Shown: piece after piece, positions 24,023 to 32,249 of the stretch | Layout of the letters: each line of letters begins with the position of its first letter | How positions within the stretch are numbered: position 1 is the first letter of the stretch | Origin: Candidatus Olsenella pullistercoris | GTDB taxonomy: Bacteria; Actinomycetota; Coriobacteriia; Coriobacteriales; Atopobiaceae | Direction of reading: 5' to 3' | Assembly (NCBI GenBank): GCA_019116525.1 | Contig: DXBM01000025.1 | Span: 1 to 33,473 of the forward strand | Length of the DNA: 33,473 nt | The notes under the pieces: generated by a model | Seen by the model: only the letters and a program-made list of their open reading frames with translations | Told to the model about the DNA's origin: nothing | The model's database searches: none | Translations under genes and position numbers: made by a program

Positions 24023-24906
24023 GCGCAGACGCTTCCACGGCTCCCGGTCTCAAGATGCCCGAGAAGGGGAAGGCCAAGGCCAAGGGCAAGGGCGTGCCCA
24101 TCTGGCGCCGTAGTCCCAGCCTGGTCATAGGTGCCGTCATCGTGCTGGCGACCTGCGTCGTCGCCGCGTTCCCGAGCCTGTTCACCTCGCAGGACCCGCT
24201 GGCCCTCAACCCGAAGGAGATGCTGCTCCCGCCGAGCCCCCAGCACCTGTTTGGCACCGACAACTTCGGCTACGACGTCTTCACGCGCGTCATCTACGCC
24301 ACCCGCCTCGACCTTCTCATCGGCGTCGCCTCGGCCGGCATGCCGTTCCTCGTGGGCTCGGCGCTGGGGCTGGTGTGCGGCTACTACGGGGGGAAGTTCG
24401 ACGCCTTCATGATGCGCGTCCTCGATGTGTTCATGGCCTTCCCGTTCATGGTCCTAGCCATCGCCATCGTTGCCATCCTCGGAAACGGCGTGACGAACCT
24501 CATCATTGCGATGTGGGTCGTGAGCTGGCCGCCTTACACGCGCCTCGTGCGCGCCGAGGTCCTCATCGCGAAGGGCTCCGAGTACGTGCAGGCGGCGCGG
24601 ACGCTGGGCTACAGCGACCTCAAGATCATGTTCCGCCACATCCTGCCGAACGTCATCAGCAGCTCCATCGTGTACCTCGCCTCCGACATCGTCATGTGCA
24701 TCATGAGCGCGGCAACGCTGAGCTTCCTGGGCCTGGGCGTGCCCTCGCCCACGCCGGAGTGGGGCGCCATCATCTCGGGCGGCAAGGGCTTCATATCCAC
24801 CGCTTGGTGGATCTCCGCCCTTCCGGGCCTGGTGATGGTCGTGGTCGGTCTGGGCTTCTCGCTTCTTGGCGACGGCCTGAACGACCTGCTCAGGACCAGG
24901 GACTAG
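24019..24906 (+). CDS. Peptide ABC transporter permease (DppC/OppC family)
   Basis: 295-residue partner permease. A basic, Lys-rich N-terminal tail (KGKAKAKGKG) precedes the first TM helix at about 34-54. HLFGTDNFGYDVFTRVIYATR is the typical OppC N-terminal domain entry (quoted in pieces HLFGTDNFGYD and VFTRVIY). SEYVQAARTLGYSDLKIMFRH is its ATPase-contact loop in part (YVQAARTLGYS), and SFLGLGVPSPTPEWG near the end is a hallmark of the family. It is translationally coupled to the DppB-like gene through ATGA, and the first ATPase gene starts 12 bases after its stop. Confidence 0.94.
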   Translation: MSADASTAPGLKMPEKGKAKAKGKGVPIWRRSPSLVIGAVIVLATCVVAAFPSLFTSQDPLALNPKEMLLPPSPQHLFGTDNFGYDVFTRVIYATRLDLLIGVASAGMPFLVGSALGLVCGYYGGKFDAFMMRVLDVFMAFPFMVLAIAIVAILGNGVTNLIIAMWVVSWPPYTRLVRAEVLIAKGSEYVQAARTLGYSDLKIMFRHILPNVISSSIVYLASDIVMCIMSAATLSFLGLGVPSPTPEWGAIISGGKGFISTAWWISALPGLVMVVVGLGFSLLGDGLNDLLRTRD

Positions 24907-24918
24907 GGGGGTGCGACC

Positions 24919-25968
24919 ATGACCTATCAGACGCCCGCCCAGAGCGGCGGCACCTTACTCGAGGTCAAGGACCTCAGCATGTTCTACCTCACCAAGAGCT
25001 CGTGCGTGCGCGCCGTCAACGAGGTGACCTTCACCGTGCGCGAGGGCGAGACCTTTGGGCTCGTGGGCGAGTCGGGCTGCGGCAAGTCCACCGCGGTGCG
25101 CTCGCTGATCCGCCTCCTGCCCGAGGCGGGCAAGATCGTGAGCGGCACCATCACGTACAAGGGCCAGGACGTCACTGCGATGAGCGAGCGCGAGGTCAGG
25201 AGGCTGCGCGGCCGCGAGATCGGGATGATCTTCCAGGACCCCATGACCTCGCTCAATCCCGTGACCAAGGTGTCCAAGCAGTTCTACGAGTCCCTCAAGG
25301 CCGAGGGCCTCTCGCGAAGGGAGATGCGCGAGCGCGCGATCGAGCTCCTGCGCCTTGTCGACATCCCAGAGCCCGAGCAGCGCCTCGACAACTACGTCCA
25401 CGAGATGTCCGGCGGCATGCGCCAGCGCGTGATGATTGCGATTGCCCTGGCGAGCCGCCCAAAGCTGCTTCTTGCCGACGAGCCCACCACTGCCCTTGAC
25501 GTCACCATCCAGGACCAGATCATTGCGCTGCTCAACAGCCTGCGCGCCAAGCTCGGCATGAGCGTCCTTCTCGTTACGCACGACCTTGGGGTCGTCAACG
25601 AGATGTGCGACCACGTTGCCGTGATGTATGCGGGCCGTATCGTCGAGACCGCCGACACGCACGGCCTGCTGCACGACTCGCGCCACCCCTACACCTGCGG
25701 CCTGATCAACTCGCTGCCGGCCGAGCACGACACCCGCACCCGCCTCGAGCCCATCCACGGCGCGCCGCCCAATCTCGCGCAGGAGATCGTGGGGTGCCCG
25801 TTCGCGCCGCGCTGCCCCTACGCCACCGACGTGTGCCGCAGCGTCCTGCCCGAGATGTCCGAGGTGGCGCCGGGCCACCAGGTGCGCTGCCACCACGCCG
25901 ACCCGACGGACCGCGCGCGCATGACCGAGCCCACCAGCTCCGTGACCTTGCAAGGAGGTGCGGCATGA
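24919..25968 (+). CDS. Peptide ABC transporter ATP-binding protein (DppD/OppD family)
   Basis: 349-residue cytoplasmic ATPase. Walker A is GESGCGKST (about 50-58), the Q-loop is in [10 protein letters not shown], the signature is MSGGMRQR, Walker B is [12 protein letters not shown] and the switch His lies in LLVTHDLG. The C-terminal oligopeptide-transporter domain has the cysteine pattern [15 protein letters not shown] followed by VRCHH, which in some relatives binds an Fe-S cluster. The ATG at 24919 follows the previous stop by 12 bases. The gene ends in an ATGA overlap with the second ATPase. Confidence 0.94.
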   Translation: MTYQTPAQSGGTLLEVKDLSMFYLTKSSCVRAVNEVTFTVREGETFGLVGESGCGKSTAVRSLIRLLPEAGKIVSGTITYKGQDVTAMSEREVRRLRGREIGMIFQDPMTSLNPVTKVSKQFYESLKAEGLSRREMRERAIELLRLVDIPEPEQRLDNYVHEMSGGMRQRVMIAIALASRPKLLLADEPTTALDVTIQDQIIALLNSLRAKLGMSVLLVTHDLGVVNEMCDHVAVMYAGRIVETADTHGLLHDSRHPYTCGLINSLPAEHDTRTRLEPIHGAPPNLAQEIVGCPFAPRCPYATDVCRSVLPEMSEVAPGHQVRCHHADPTDRARMTEPTSSVTLQGGAA

Positions 25969-27026
25969 GCACGACTGCCAACGCCGCGGAGGCGACCGAG
26001 AAGAACGAGGCCGTCACGGCCGTCCCGACCGAGCGCGCTGACGCCGAGCTGCTCGAGGCCAACGGCCTGGTGAAGCGCTTCCCGCTCAAGCGCACAATCT
26101 TCGACGCCATGCTGCACAAGGAGCGCAAGGCCCTGACCGCCGTTGACGACGTGTCGCTCACGCTGGCGCAGGGAGAGACCCTGGGCCTGGTCGGCGAGTC
26201 TGGCTGCGGCAAGTCGACGCTCGCGAGGACGATCATCAACCTCTACCGCCCCACCGAGGGCAAGGTGGTGTTTGATGGGACGGACCTCGCGTCGCTCTCA
26301 AAGCGCGAGCTGCGAGAGCGCTGCGGTGACATCCAGATGATCTTCCAGGACCCCTACTCCTCGCTCAATCCGCGCATGACCGTGCGCCAGGTGCTTCGCG
26401 AGGTGCTGCTGCATCGCGGCGCGTGCGAGAGGGACAAGGTGGACGCTGAGGTCATGCGCCTGCTGGGACTGGTCGGGCTCTCCGAGGACCAGGCGGACCG
26501 TCTGCCGAGCGCCTTCAGCGGCGGCCAGCGCCAGCGCATCGGCATCGCCCGTGCCCTGGCCGCGCGCCCGAAGCTCATCATCGCCGACGAGCCCGTCTCT
26601 GCGCTCGACGTCTCCATCCAGGCTCAGATCATCAACCTGCTGATCGACCTCAAGGAGAGGCTCGACCTGTCGATTCTGTTCATCAGCCACGACCTGCGCG
26701 TCGTTCGCTACATCTCCGACCGCGTGGCCGTGATGTACCTCGGCTCGATCGTGGAGACCGCCACGACCGACGAGCTCTACGACCACCCGCTGCACCCCTA
26801 CACGCAGACGCTGCTCGAGGCGGCGCCCTCGATGGAGGAGTCGCGCGTGAAGGAGACCAAGACGTTCGCGAAGGGCGAGCTGCCGAGCCCCATCAACATG
26901 CCGAGCGGCTGCCGCTTCCACCCGCGGTGCCCCTACGCGACCGAGCGCTGCAAGACCGAGCGCCCGTGCCTGCGCGACGCCGGGGACGGCCATCTCGTCG
27001 CATGCCATAACCCGCTCGAAGGGTAG
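25965..27026 (+). CDS. Peptide ABC transporter ATP-binding protein (DppF/OppF family)
   Basis: 353-residue second ATPase of the importer. An Ala/Glu-rich N-terminal extension of about 30 residues precedes the domain, which starts at LLEANGLVKRFPLKR. Walker [11 protein letters not shown]-loop FQDPYSSLNPRM, signature FSGGQRQR, Walker B LIIADEPVSALD and H-loop LFISHDLRVV are intact. The C-terminal CRFHPRCPYATERC pattern again matches the oligopeptide-transporter tail. AAGGAGGTG directly precedes the ATG, a near-perfect ribosome binding site. It is the last gene of the module and converges on the surface-protein gene at 27071 with only 44 bases between, containing no strong terminator. Confidence 0.94.
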   Translation: MSTTANAAEATEKNEAVTAVPTERADAELLEANGLVKRFPLKRTIFDAMLHKERKALTAVDDVSLTLAQGETLGLVGESGCGKSTLARTIINLYRPTEGKVVFDGTDLASLSKRELRERCGDIQMIFQDPYSSLNPRMTVRQVLREVLLHRGACERDKVDAEVMRLLGLVGLSEDQADRLPSAFSGGQRQRIGIARALAARPKLIIADEPVSALDVSIQAQIINLLIDLKERLDLSILFISHDLRVVRYISDRVAVMYLGSIVETATTDELYDHPLHPYTQTLLEAAPSMEESRVKETKTFAKGELPSPINMPSGCRFHPRCPYATERCKTERPCLRDAGDGHLVACHNPLEG

Positions 27027-27028
27027 GG

Positions 27029-27060
27029 CATGTCCCCAGGCTCAAATGGGGCAGCGTCGG
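27029..27060. repeat. Decayed arm of the TTGTAC palindrome
   Basis: CATG, CCCCA, CAAATGGGGCA and GTCG occur here in the same order as in the left arm of the 75-bp palindrome at 27955, but the middle TTGTAC part is lost. It lies just downstream of the DUF5648 gene, while the full palindrome lies upstream of it. Confidence 0.4.
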
Positions 27061-27070
27061 GCGCGCGGTC

Positions 27071-27910
27071 CTACTGCATAACCGCTCCGCAGGTGGAGCA
27101 CTGGTAGGCGGTGTAGGTCACGGTGCCGGTCTGGCCCCATCCGGTGCCAACGACGACGTTCTGGGTGCTCGAGGAGTACCCTCCGTGCTTTCCAATGAAC
27201 TCGTCGGCAGAGATCTTCCCGTCAAGCCACTGTTGCTTGATCGCGTTCTGGTGGGCGGCAAGCGCGTCGTAGCTGCTGAACTTCTCGCCGCAGTAGCAGG
27301 TGTACGTGGTCCTGCGCTCCGTGATGAAGATCTCTCCGTAAGCGGGCTCCGTCACCTCGGTCTTGATCCAGTTGTGCGTGTGGCTCGGCTGGCTGCCGTT
27401 GGCCCCGTACCACGCGACGTCCTCATCGTGCCAGCCAAGGGAGGTGAGGTGGTCGCGCTCCGTCGTGTTAGCGGTGTAGTTGTGCGTCCCGGTGGAGGCG
27501 AAGGGGTTGTACTGACGATAGAGCGCAACGGTCTTCTCGTCGTCAGAGTACCAGCCAACGCCCTCGTCACTCCAGCCGGCCTCGACCAGCGCGTCGCGCT
27601 CCGAGGCGTTTGTGGTGTAGTGGTGGTCCCCGCCCGGGGCGTAGGGATTGTACAGGCGATAGACCGGTGTCTTGGACGTGGCCGGGGCAATCCAGCCGAT
27701 GCCCTCGTAGTTCCAGCCCGCCGCCTCAAGCGAGTTGCGCTCATCGGCCGATGCCGTGTAGAAATGCTCGCCCGTGTACCTGTTGTACAGGCGGTACATC
27801 GCCCTGTTGGCCGCCTCCGCGGCGCCGGCGGCAGCGGGCAGCGACGCAACGGCAACGGCGACGGCGATGACAAACGGCGCAACGCGCCTCAGCAGCCTCT
27901 TGGTAGACAT
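27071..27910 (-). CDS. Secreted DUF5648-repeat protein with C-terminal Cys/His region
   Basis: 279-residue exported protein. The signal peptide has RRV followed by a hydrophobic core (about 10-25) and a likely cut near AGA-AEA (about 30). Three tandem repeats of about 45 residues follow (38-76, 82-121, 128-168), each of the form YRLYNRYTGEHFYT then ERNSLEAAGW and GIGW, the DUF5648 pattern of surface proteins in Gram-positive gut and host bacteria. The last 100 residues carry CYCGEKF-(9)-H (205-220) and a final CSTCG (271-275), possible metal-binding pairs. There is no LPXTG anchor and no enzyme domain. I chose ATG 27910, after AGGAGG, because it starts the signal peptide. It converges with dppF. 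The role is unknown; attachment to wall or glycans is a guess. Confidence 0.85.
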   Translation of the reverse strand: MSTKRLLRRVAPFVIAVAVAVASLPAAAGAAEAANRAMYRLYNRYTGEHFYTASADERNSLEAAGWNYEGIGWIAPATSKTPVYRLYNPYAPGGDHHYTTNASERDALVEAGWSDEGVGWYSDDEKTVALYRQYNPFASTGTHNYTANTTERDHLTSLGWHDEDVAWYGANGSQPSHTHNWIKTEVTEPAYGEIFITERRTTYTCYCGEKFSSYDALAAHQNAIKQQWLDGKISADEFIGKHGGYSSSTQNVVVGTGWGQTGTVTYTAYQCSTCGAVMQ

Positions 27911-27954
27911 AGGCCCTCCTGTTCGCAAGATCATGGACGTTCTTACTTGCCCCA

Positions 27955-28029
27955 CATGCCCCACTTGTACCAGGTACAAATGGGGCAACACCGTGTCGTC
28001 CCACTTGTACTTGGTACAAGTGGGACATG
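27955..28029. repeat. 75-bp nested palindrome with two TTGTAC-N3-GTACAA sites
   Basis: The 37-base left arm (27955-27991) and right arm (27993-28029) are inverted copies around C27992, with 32 of 37 positions matching and all five differences being transitions. Each arm is itself a palindrome centred on TTGTAC-N3-GTACAA (27965-27979 and 28005-28019), with centres exactly 40 bp apart. The DNA could form one long hairpin or two short ones. It lies between the tRNA-Ser terminator and the DUF5648 gene start, 45 bases from that start, so it may be a tandem operator, a folded leader or a small mobile element. Confidence 0.7.
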
Positions 28030-28030
28030 C

Positions 28031-28063
28031 AAAAGGCCCGCCCCGCGAGCGGTGGGACGGGCC
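28031..28063 (-). terminator. Intrinsic terminator after tRNA-Ser
   Basis: On the minus strand GGCCCGTCCC (28054-28063) pairs with GGGGCGGGCC (28035-28044), with one wobble, and TTTT follows directly. Confidence 0.85.
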
Positions 28064-28072
28064 AGAACAATC

Positions 28073-28164
28073 TGGCGGAGAGCTGGGGATTCGAACCCCA
28101 GATAGGATTTGCATCCTATACTCGCTTAGCAGGCGAGCACCTTCGGCCTCTCGGTCAGCTCTCC
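28073..28164 (-). tRNA. tRNA-Ser (anticodon GCU)
   Basis: Class II tRNA of 92 bases. The acceptor stem is GGAGAGC/GCTCTCC, the anticodon stem CTCGC/GCGAG holds loop CTGCTAA with GCT, and a long variable arm TATAGGAT/ATCCTATC is followed by T-loop TTCGAAT. Discriminator G and an encoded CCA end the gene. It reads AGC and AGT codons. Confidence 0.95.
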
Positions 28165-28204
28165 GTGAATGGTGCTAGAGCATGATACCCCACAACCGGC
28201 GAAC

Positions 28205-29206
28205 TCACAACGCCCGCTGCCACAGTTTCGCGAGAAACCCGGCGTCGCAGACAATGTCCTCGCGGTGCGAGGCCACGCGCTCCCACGAGAACGCCCCCAC
28301 GAGCTCGGCCGCCGCGCCCTCCCAGCCCTTCTCGGCAAGGCCGACGGCGCTGGCCAGCGCGCCCACCACGCGCTCGGGTAGCACGCCTCCCTCGCGCAGC
28401 GCGCCGAGGTCGAGATCGCGGTCGCGCTTGGAGAGGCGCCTGCCGTCCGGGGCCACCAGGAGCGGGACGTGCCCGTACTCGGGAGCCCTCCAGCCGAGAA
28501 GCCCGGCAAGGTAGGTCTGCCTCGCACAGGACCCCAGGAGGTCCCGTCCGCGCACGACCTGCGTCACGCCCATGAGCGCGTCGTCAACGACGACCGCGAG
28601 CTGATAGGCAACGACGCCGTCGCTGCGGCGCACGAGAAAGTCTCCGCACTCGCGCGCAAGCACCTCGCGCTGCGGGCCGTACGCGAGGTCGGTGAACCCC
28701 ACCGTGCCCGCCGGGTCGTCCGCGGCAGGGACGCGCAGGCGCGTCGCGGGCGGGCGCTGTGCCGAGCGCCGGGCGACCTCCTCGCCCGAGAGCCCGCGGC
28801 AGGTGCCGGCGTAGATCGGCGTTCCGTCGGAGGCGTGCGGGGCGCTCGCCGCGTGCAGCTCGGCGCGCGAGCAGAAGCAGGGGTAGGTGAGCCCGGCTGC
28901 CGTCAGCCGCGCTATCGCCTCGTCATAGAGCGCGCCGCGCTCGCTCTGCCAGAACGGGCCCTCGTCCCAGTCGAGCCCGAGCCAGCGCAGGTCGTCCATG
29001 AGCTGCTCGGCCCGCTCGCGGCTCTGCGCCCGCGGGTCGAGGTCCTCCACGCGCATGACCATCTCGCCGCCGGCTGCCCGGGCAGAGAGCCAGGCCACGA
29101 GCGAGGCCAGCGCGTTGCCCAGGTGCATCCGTCCCGAGGGCGTGGGCGCGAACCGGCCGCGGGGAGGCGCGGCGGCGCCCGTCGTGCGAGAGGGCTCGCT
29201 GTCCAC
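28205..29206 (-). CDS. gluQ: Glutamyl-Q tRNA(Asp) synthetase
   Basis: Truncated paralog of glutamyl-tRNA synthetase that attaches glutamate to queuosine in tRNA(Asp). 333 residues contain the Rossmann core only, without an anticodon-binding domain. RFAPTPSGRMHLGNA (18-32) holds the HIGH-equivalent, and RRLSKRD the KMSKS-equivalent. A zinc site of the GluQ type is visible as Cys110-x-Cys112, Tyr132 and Cys136. RVEDLDPRA (52-60) binds glutamate. The start is GTG 29206, whose G is also the last base of the preceding TAG stop, with AGGAG 5 bases upstream, so it is coupled to the acetyltransferase gene. About 15 residues precede the conserved core. No queuosine synthesis gene is in the window. Confidence 0.9.
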   Translation of the reverse strand: MDSEPSRTTGAAAPPRGRFAPTPSGRMHLGNALASLVAWLSARAAGGEMVMRVEDLDPRAQSRERAEQLMDDLRWLGLDWDEGPFWQSERGALYDEAIARLTAAGLTYPCFCSRAELHAASAPHASDGTPIYAGTCRGLSGEEVARRSAQRPPATRLRVPAADDPAGTVGFTDLAYGPQREVLARECGDFLVRRSDGVVAYQLAVVVDDALMGVTQVVRGRDLLGSCARQTYLAGLLGWRAPEYGHVPLLVAPDGRRLSKRDRDLDLGALREGGVLPERVVGALASAVGLAEKGWEGAAAELVGAFSWERVASHREDIVCDAGFLAKLWQRAL

Positions 29207-29856
29207 TAGAGCTCCTGGTCGTACACGTAGACGTAGAACTCGTCGGTGGCGGGGTCGGCGCCAGGCCAGCTCGCCTGCGAGCGGCGGCGCATCGCCTGGC
29301 GCAGGCCCTTGTGCTCGTAGAACCCCACGTCACAGGCGTCGTCGGTGAGCAGGTGGTAGCCCTTGGCGCCCTTCTTGCGCAGGTGCTCGGCCGCGGCCGA
29401 GAAGAGCCTGCCTCCCAGGCCCAGCCCCTTGGCCTCGGGCGCCACGATGAGGAGCTTCACGGTCGCCGCCGTCCCCGGCGCGCCCGTGGCCGCGTACTCC
29501 TGCTCGAGCCGCGCCTCCTCCTCGACGCCGTCCATCTCCACGCGAACGGCCTCTGCGGCCTGCGGGTCCCTCTCGGCGGCCGCGCGCTCCCGGGCCTCGA
29601 GGGCCGCCCAGTCCGCGCCGTCCACGGGCTCGCCCTCGCGCTCGGCGAGAAGGACCGCGCCCAGCACCTCGCCCGCGCGCTCCGCCACGAGCGACCAGGT
29701 CGCGCTCGCGAGGTAGTGCGCGAGCTCCACGCGGCTCGCCGCGCGCTGCCCGGCCTCGTCGAACTCGGGCAGCCACGTGCGGCCCATGAGGTCGGCCACG
29801 CGGTCAAAGTCCTCCGGCGCGAGGGCGCGCCACGTCACATCGGTCTTCTCGGTCAT
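29206..29856 (-). CDS. GNAT-family N-acetyltransferase
   Basis: 216-residue cytoplasmic acetyltransferase. An N-terminal WRALAPEDFDRVADLM segment and the central VKLLIVAPEAKGLGLGGRLFSAAAEHLRKKG (quoted as VKLLIVAPEAKG and LGLGGRLFSAA) give the beta4/acetyl-CoA loop of the GNAT fold; HLLTDDACDVGFYEHKGL supplies the last strand and helix. An acidic helical insertion (about 80-125, many Glu and Ala) between beta2 and beta4 is unusual in length. The substrate cannot be inferred. AAGGAC precedes the ATG. Its stop overlaps the gluQ start by one base, so the two form an operon. A -10-like TATCGT lies at 29883-29888 on the minus strand. Confidence 0.85.
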   Translation of the reverse strand: MTEKTDVTWRALAPEDFDRVADLMGRTWLPEFDEAGQRAASRVELAHYLASATWSLVAERAGEVLGAVLLAEREGEPVDGADWAALEARERAAAERDPQAAEAVRVEMDGVEEEARLEQEYAATGAPGTAATVKLLIVAPEAKGLGLGGRLFSAAAEHLRKKGAKGYHLLTDDACDVGFYEHKGLRQAMRRRSQASWPGADPATDEFYVYVYDQEL

Positions 29857-29978
29857 GCGGGTCCTTTCGTTGGTGGGACACGACGATACACCAGGGCGCC
29901 GCGCGTTTCTGCCGGGGCCGGCTTCTTGCTGGGGCCGCCATGCGAGCGGCGACCGACGCGCGCGCCGTCCGCCGGGGT

Positions 29979-30245
29979 GCTTAGAGATTGACGGGTGGTG
30001 CGCGTTCTTCTCGCCGGGGCGCTTACGGATTGGGGGTCATTGCGGGCTCGGGCTGCAGACGCGCTTACGAATTGAGGGGTGACGCGCCTTCTAGCAAGAC
30101 ATCGCCCGGCGAGAAGAACGACGAGCTGCGGTTTTGTAACGGCAGCGTCCGCTCCGCCGCCCTTCTCGCCAGCGGCGCCCGCAACGACCGGGGATTCGTA
30201 AGCGCCCGGCTCGCCCGGAGGCGCACCCACCGCGTTTTTCTAAGC
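29979..30245. repeat. Phased 42-bp intergenic repeats (three direct, two inverted)
   Basis: The 535-base gap 29857-30391 holds five copies of a degenerate unit opening GCTTA[CG][GA]. Direct copies start at 29979, 30021 and 30063, exactly 42 bases apart (GCTTAGAGATTG, GCTTACGGATTG, GCTTACGAATTG). Inverted copies read from 30203 and 30245, again 42 apart (GCTTACGAATCC, GCTTAGAAAAAC). Unit ends are also related, for example a GGTGGTGCGC/GGTGGGTGCGC block. GTTCTTCTCGCCGGG (30004-30018) has its complement at 30105-30119. Older traces may extend left to about 29895. The rest of the gap shows only a -10-like TATCGT at 30341-30346 before purH. Confidence 0.65.
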
Positions 30246-30391
30246 GCGCGAGCCTGATGGGGCCGCCCGGCGCCCGATGGGCCCTGCCGGGGTCGGACGG
30301 GTTCCGACGCCCCGCCGTGCACGCCGCGCCTCAACTGCGGTATCGTTACCTAGACGGTACAACATGTCGTCATCAATCCCAAGGAGGCCAC

Positions 30392-32038
30392 ATGGCAGAC
30401 ACACCCATCAAGCGCGCGCTCGTCTCGGTCACGGACAAGACGGGCGTGGTCGAGTTCGTGAAGGCGCTCGAGGACGAGTTCGGCGTCGAGGTCATCTCGA
30501 CGGGCGGAACGGCGCGCGTGCTCGAGGAGGCCGGCGTCCGCGTCGTGCCCATCGAGCAGTACACCGGCTTCCCCGAGATGATGGACGGCCGCGTCAAGAC
30601 GCTTCACCCCAAGGTCCACGGAGGGCTTCTCGCCCGTCGTGACAGCCCCGAGCACATGGCGGAGGCTGAGGCGCACGGCATCGGCATGATTGACCTCGTC
30701 TGCGTGAACCTCTACGAGTTCGAGAAGACCGTGGCCAAGCCCGACGTCACCTTCGACGACGCGATCGAGCACATTGACATCGGCGGCCCCTCCATGCTGC
30801 GCTCCGCCGCCAAGAATGCCGTCTCCGTGACCGTGGTCTCCGACCCCGCGGACTACGACGAGGTCCTCGCGACCATGCGCCAAAACGACGGCTGCACCAC
30901 CCTCGAGCTGCGCCGCTACCTCCAGCTCAAGGTCTACGACACCACCGCGGCCTATGACGCGGCGATCGCCGAGTACCTGTTCGACCGCTACGCCGAGGAC
31001 TTCCCCGAGCAGGTCGCCGACGACGAGCCCGAGGCCGACGGCTCCGTTGCGCCCGACGAGTTTGGCCTCTACCTCTCCAAGGTCGAGGACCTGCGCTACG
31101 GCGAGAACCCCCAGCAGAGCGCCGCAATCTACCGCTTTGCGGACGACTTCGCCGAGCTGGGCTCCTCGGCAAGCCCCCTCGTGGGCGCCGAGCAGGTCCA
31201 GGGCAAGCCGCTCTCCTACAACAACTACCTGGACGCCGACGCGGCCTGGAACCTCGTGCGCGAGTTCGACGGCCCGGCCTGCGTGATCCTGAAGCACCAG
31301 AACCCCTGCGGGTCCGCCGTTGCCGAGGACATCACCACGGCCTACGACCGTGCCTTCGCGTGCGACCCCAAGAGCGCCTTCGGCGGCATCATCGCCTGCA
31401 ACCGCGAGGTCCCCTTCGACCTGGTGGAGCACGCCTTCGACGAGAACGGCCAGTTCGTTGAGGTCATCATCGCCCCGAGCTACACGCCCGAGGCGCTCGA
31501 GCGCATGGCCAAGCGCCCCAACCTCCGCGTGCTCGCGACGGGCGGCGCCGCCGGCCACGCTCGCCTCGAGCTGCGCTCCGTTGACGGCGGCGTGCTCGTG
31601 CAGTGCGTGGACTCCGTCTCCGAGGACCCGGCGACCTTCACCTGCCCGACCGAGCGCAAGCCCACCCCGGAGGAGATGGACGAGCTCATGTTCGCGTGGC
31701 GCGTCTGCAAGGGCGTGAAGTCCAACGCCATTCTCGTCTCCAAGGGCAAGGCCGGCATCGGCATGGGCCCCGGCCAGCCCAACCGCGTTGACTCGGCGCT
31801 TCTCGCCTGCCAGCGCGCCGACGAGGCGTGCGAGCGCATGGGCGTCGAGAAGGGCGGCTACGCCTGCGCCTCCGACGCGTTCTTCCCGTTCCGTGACAAC
31901 GTTGACGTGCTCGCGGAGCACGGCGTGACCTGCATCATCCAGCCCGGTGGCTCCAAGCGCGACGACGAGTCCATCGAGGCCTGCAACGAGCACGGCATCG
32001 CGATGGTCTTCACCGGCGCCCGCCACTTCCGCCACTAG
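30392..32038 (+). CDS. purH: Bifunctional AICAR transformylase/IMP cyclohydrolase
   Basis: Last two steps of purine synthesis: formyl transfer to AICAR, then closure to IMP. 548 residues, slightly longer than usual. The N-terminal cyclohydrolase domain has [48 protein letters not shown] (in part, [16 protein letters not shown]) and [15 protein letters not shown]. The C-terminal transformylase has [21 protein letters not shown] with the catalytic Lys-His pair, and the SDAFFPFRD and [12 protein letters not shown] motifs. AAGGAGG stands 7 bases before the ATG; sequence farther upstream in frame is repeat region and was excluded. It is closed by a strong terminator at 32089, so it is a single-gene unit. 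No purine riboswitch is recognised in the leader. Confidence 0.96.
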   Translation: MADTPIKRALVSVTDKTGVVEFVKALEDEFGVEVISTGGTARVLEEAGVRVVPIEQYTGFPEMMDGRVKTLHPKVHGGLLARRDSPEHMAEAEAHGIGMIDLVCVNLYEFEKTVAKPDVTFDDAIEHIDIGGPSMLRSAAKNAVSVTVVSDPADYDEVLATMRQNDGCTTLELRRYLQLKVYDTTAAYDAAIAEYLFDRYAEDFPEQVADDEPEADGSVAPDEFGLYLSKVEDLRYGENPQQSAAIYRFADDFAELGSSASPLVGAEQVQGKPLSYNNYLDADAAWNLVREFDGPACVILKHQNPCGSAVAEDITTAYDRAFACDPKSAFGGIIACNREVPFDLVEHAFDENGQFVEVIIAPSYTPEALERMAKRPNLRVLATGGAAGHARLELRSVDGGVLVQCVDSVSEDPATFTCPTERKPTPEEMDELMFAWRVCKGVKSNAILVSKGKAGIGMGPGQPNRVDSALLACQRADEACERMGVEKGGYACASDAFFPFRDNVDVLAEHGVTCIIQPGGSKRDDESIEACNEHGIAMVFTGARHFRH

Positions 32039-32088
32039 GGGAGGGCGGGGCGCGGGCCCTCGTCCGGCCATTCCCGTGAGGTGACGCG

Positions 32089-32117
32089 ACGCCCCCGGCA
32101 TGAGCCGGGGGCGTTTT
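32089..32117 (+). terminator. Intrinsic terminator of purH
   Basis: ACGCCCCCGGC (32089-32099) pairs perfectly with GCCGGGGGCGT (32104-32114) around TGAG... loop bases 32100-32103, and TTTT closes the site. Confidence 0.9.
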
Positions 32118-32249
32118 GCCAGCTCGGCGGCCAAGCTGTCACGTGGCTCGCCCTATTCTTTCCGGGTTGGCCCGCCGTCCGAGCCCGACCTTGTCCTGTG
32201 GCGCCGGGCGGCGGGGTAGAATGTGGCTCCAACGGCGAAAGGGGGCCAC

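Noticed and set aside
29853-30230. Minus-strand frame with 14-residue periodic repeats
   Set aside because: The period is simply the 42-bp DNA repeat read in frame. The frame overlaps the GNAT gene start, lacks a ribosome binding site, and inverted units break the pattern.
29979-30245. CRISPR array
   Set aside because: Units are degenerate, occur in both orientations, have no separate repeat and spacer, and no cas gene is nearby.
30246-30391. Purine riboswitch before purH
   Set aside because: No conserved purine-aptamer loops or three-way junction can be drawn, and no expression platform is visible.
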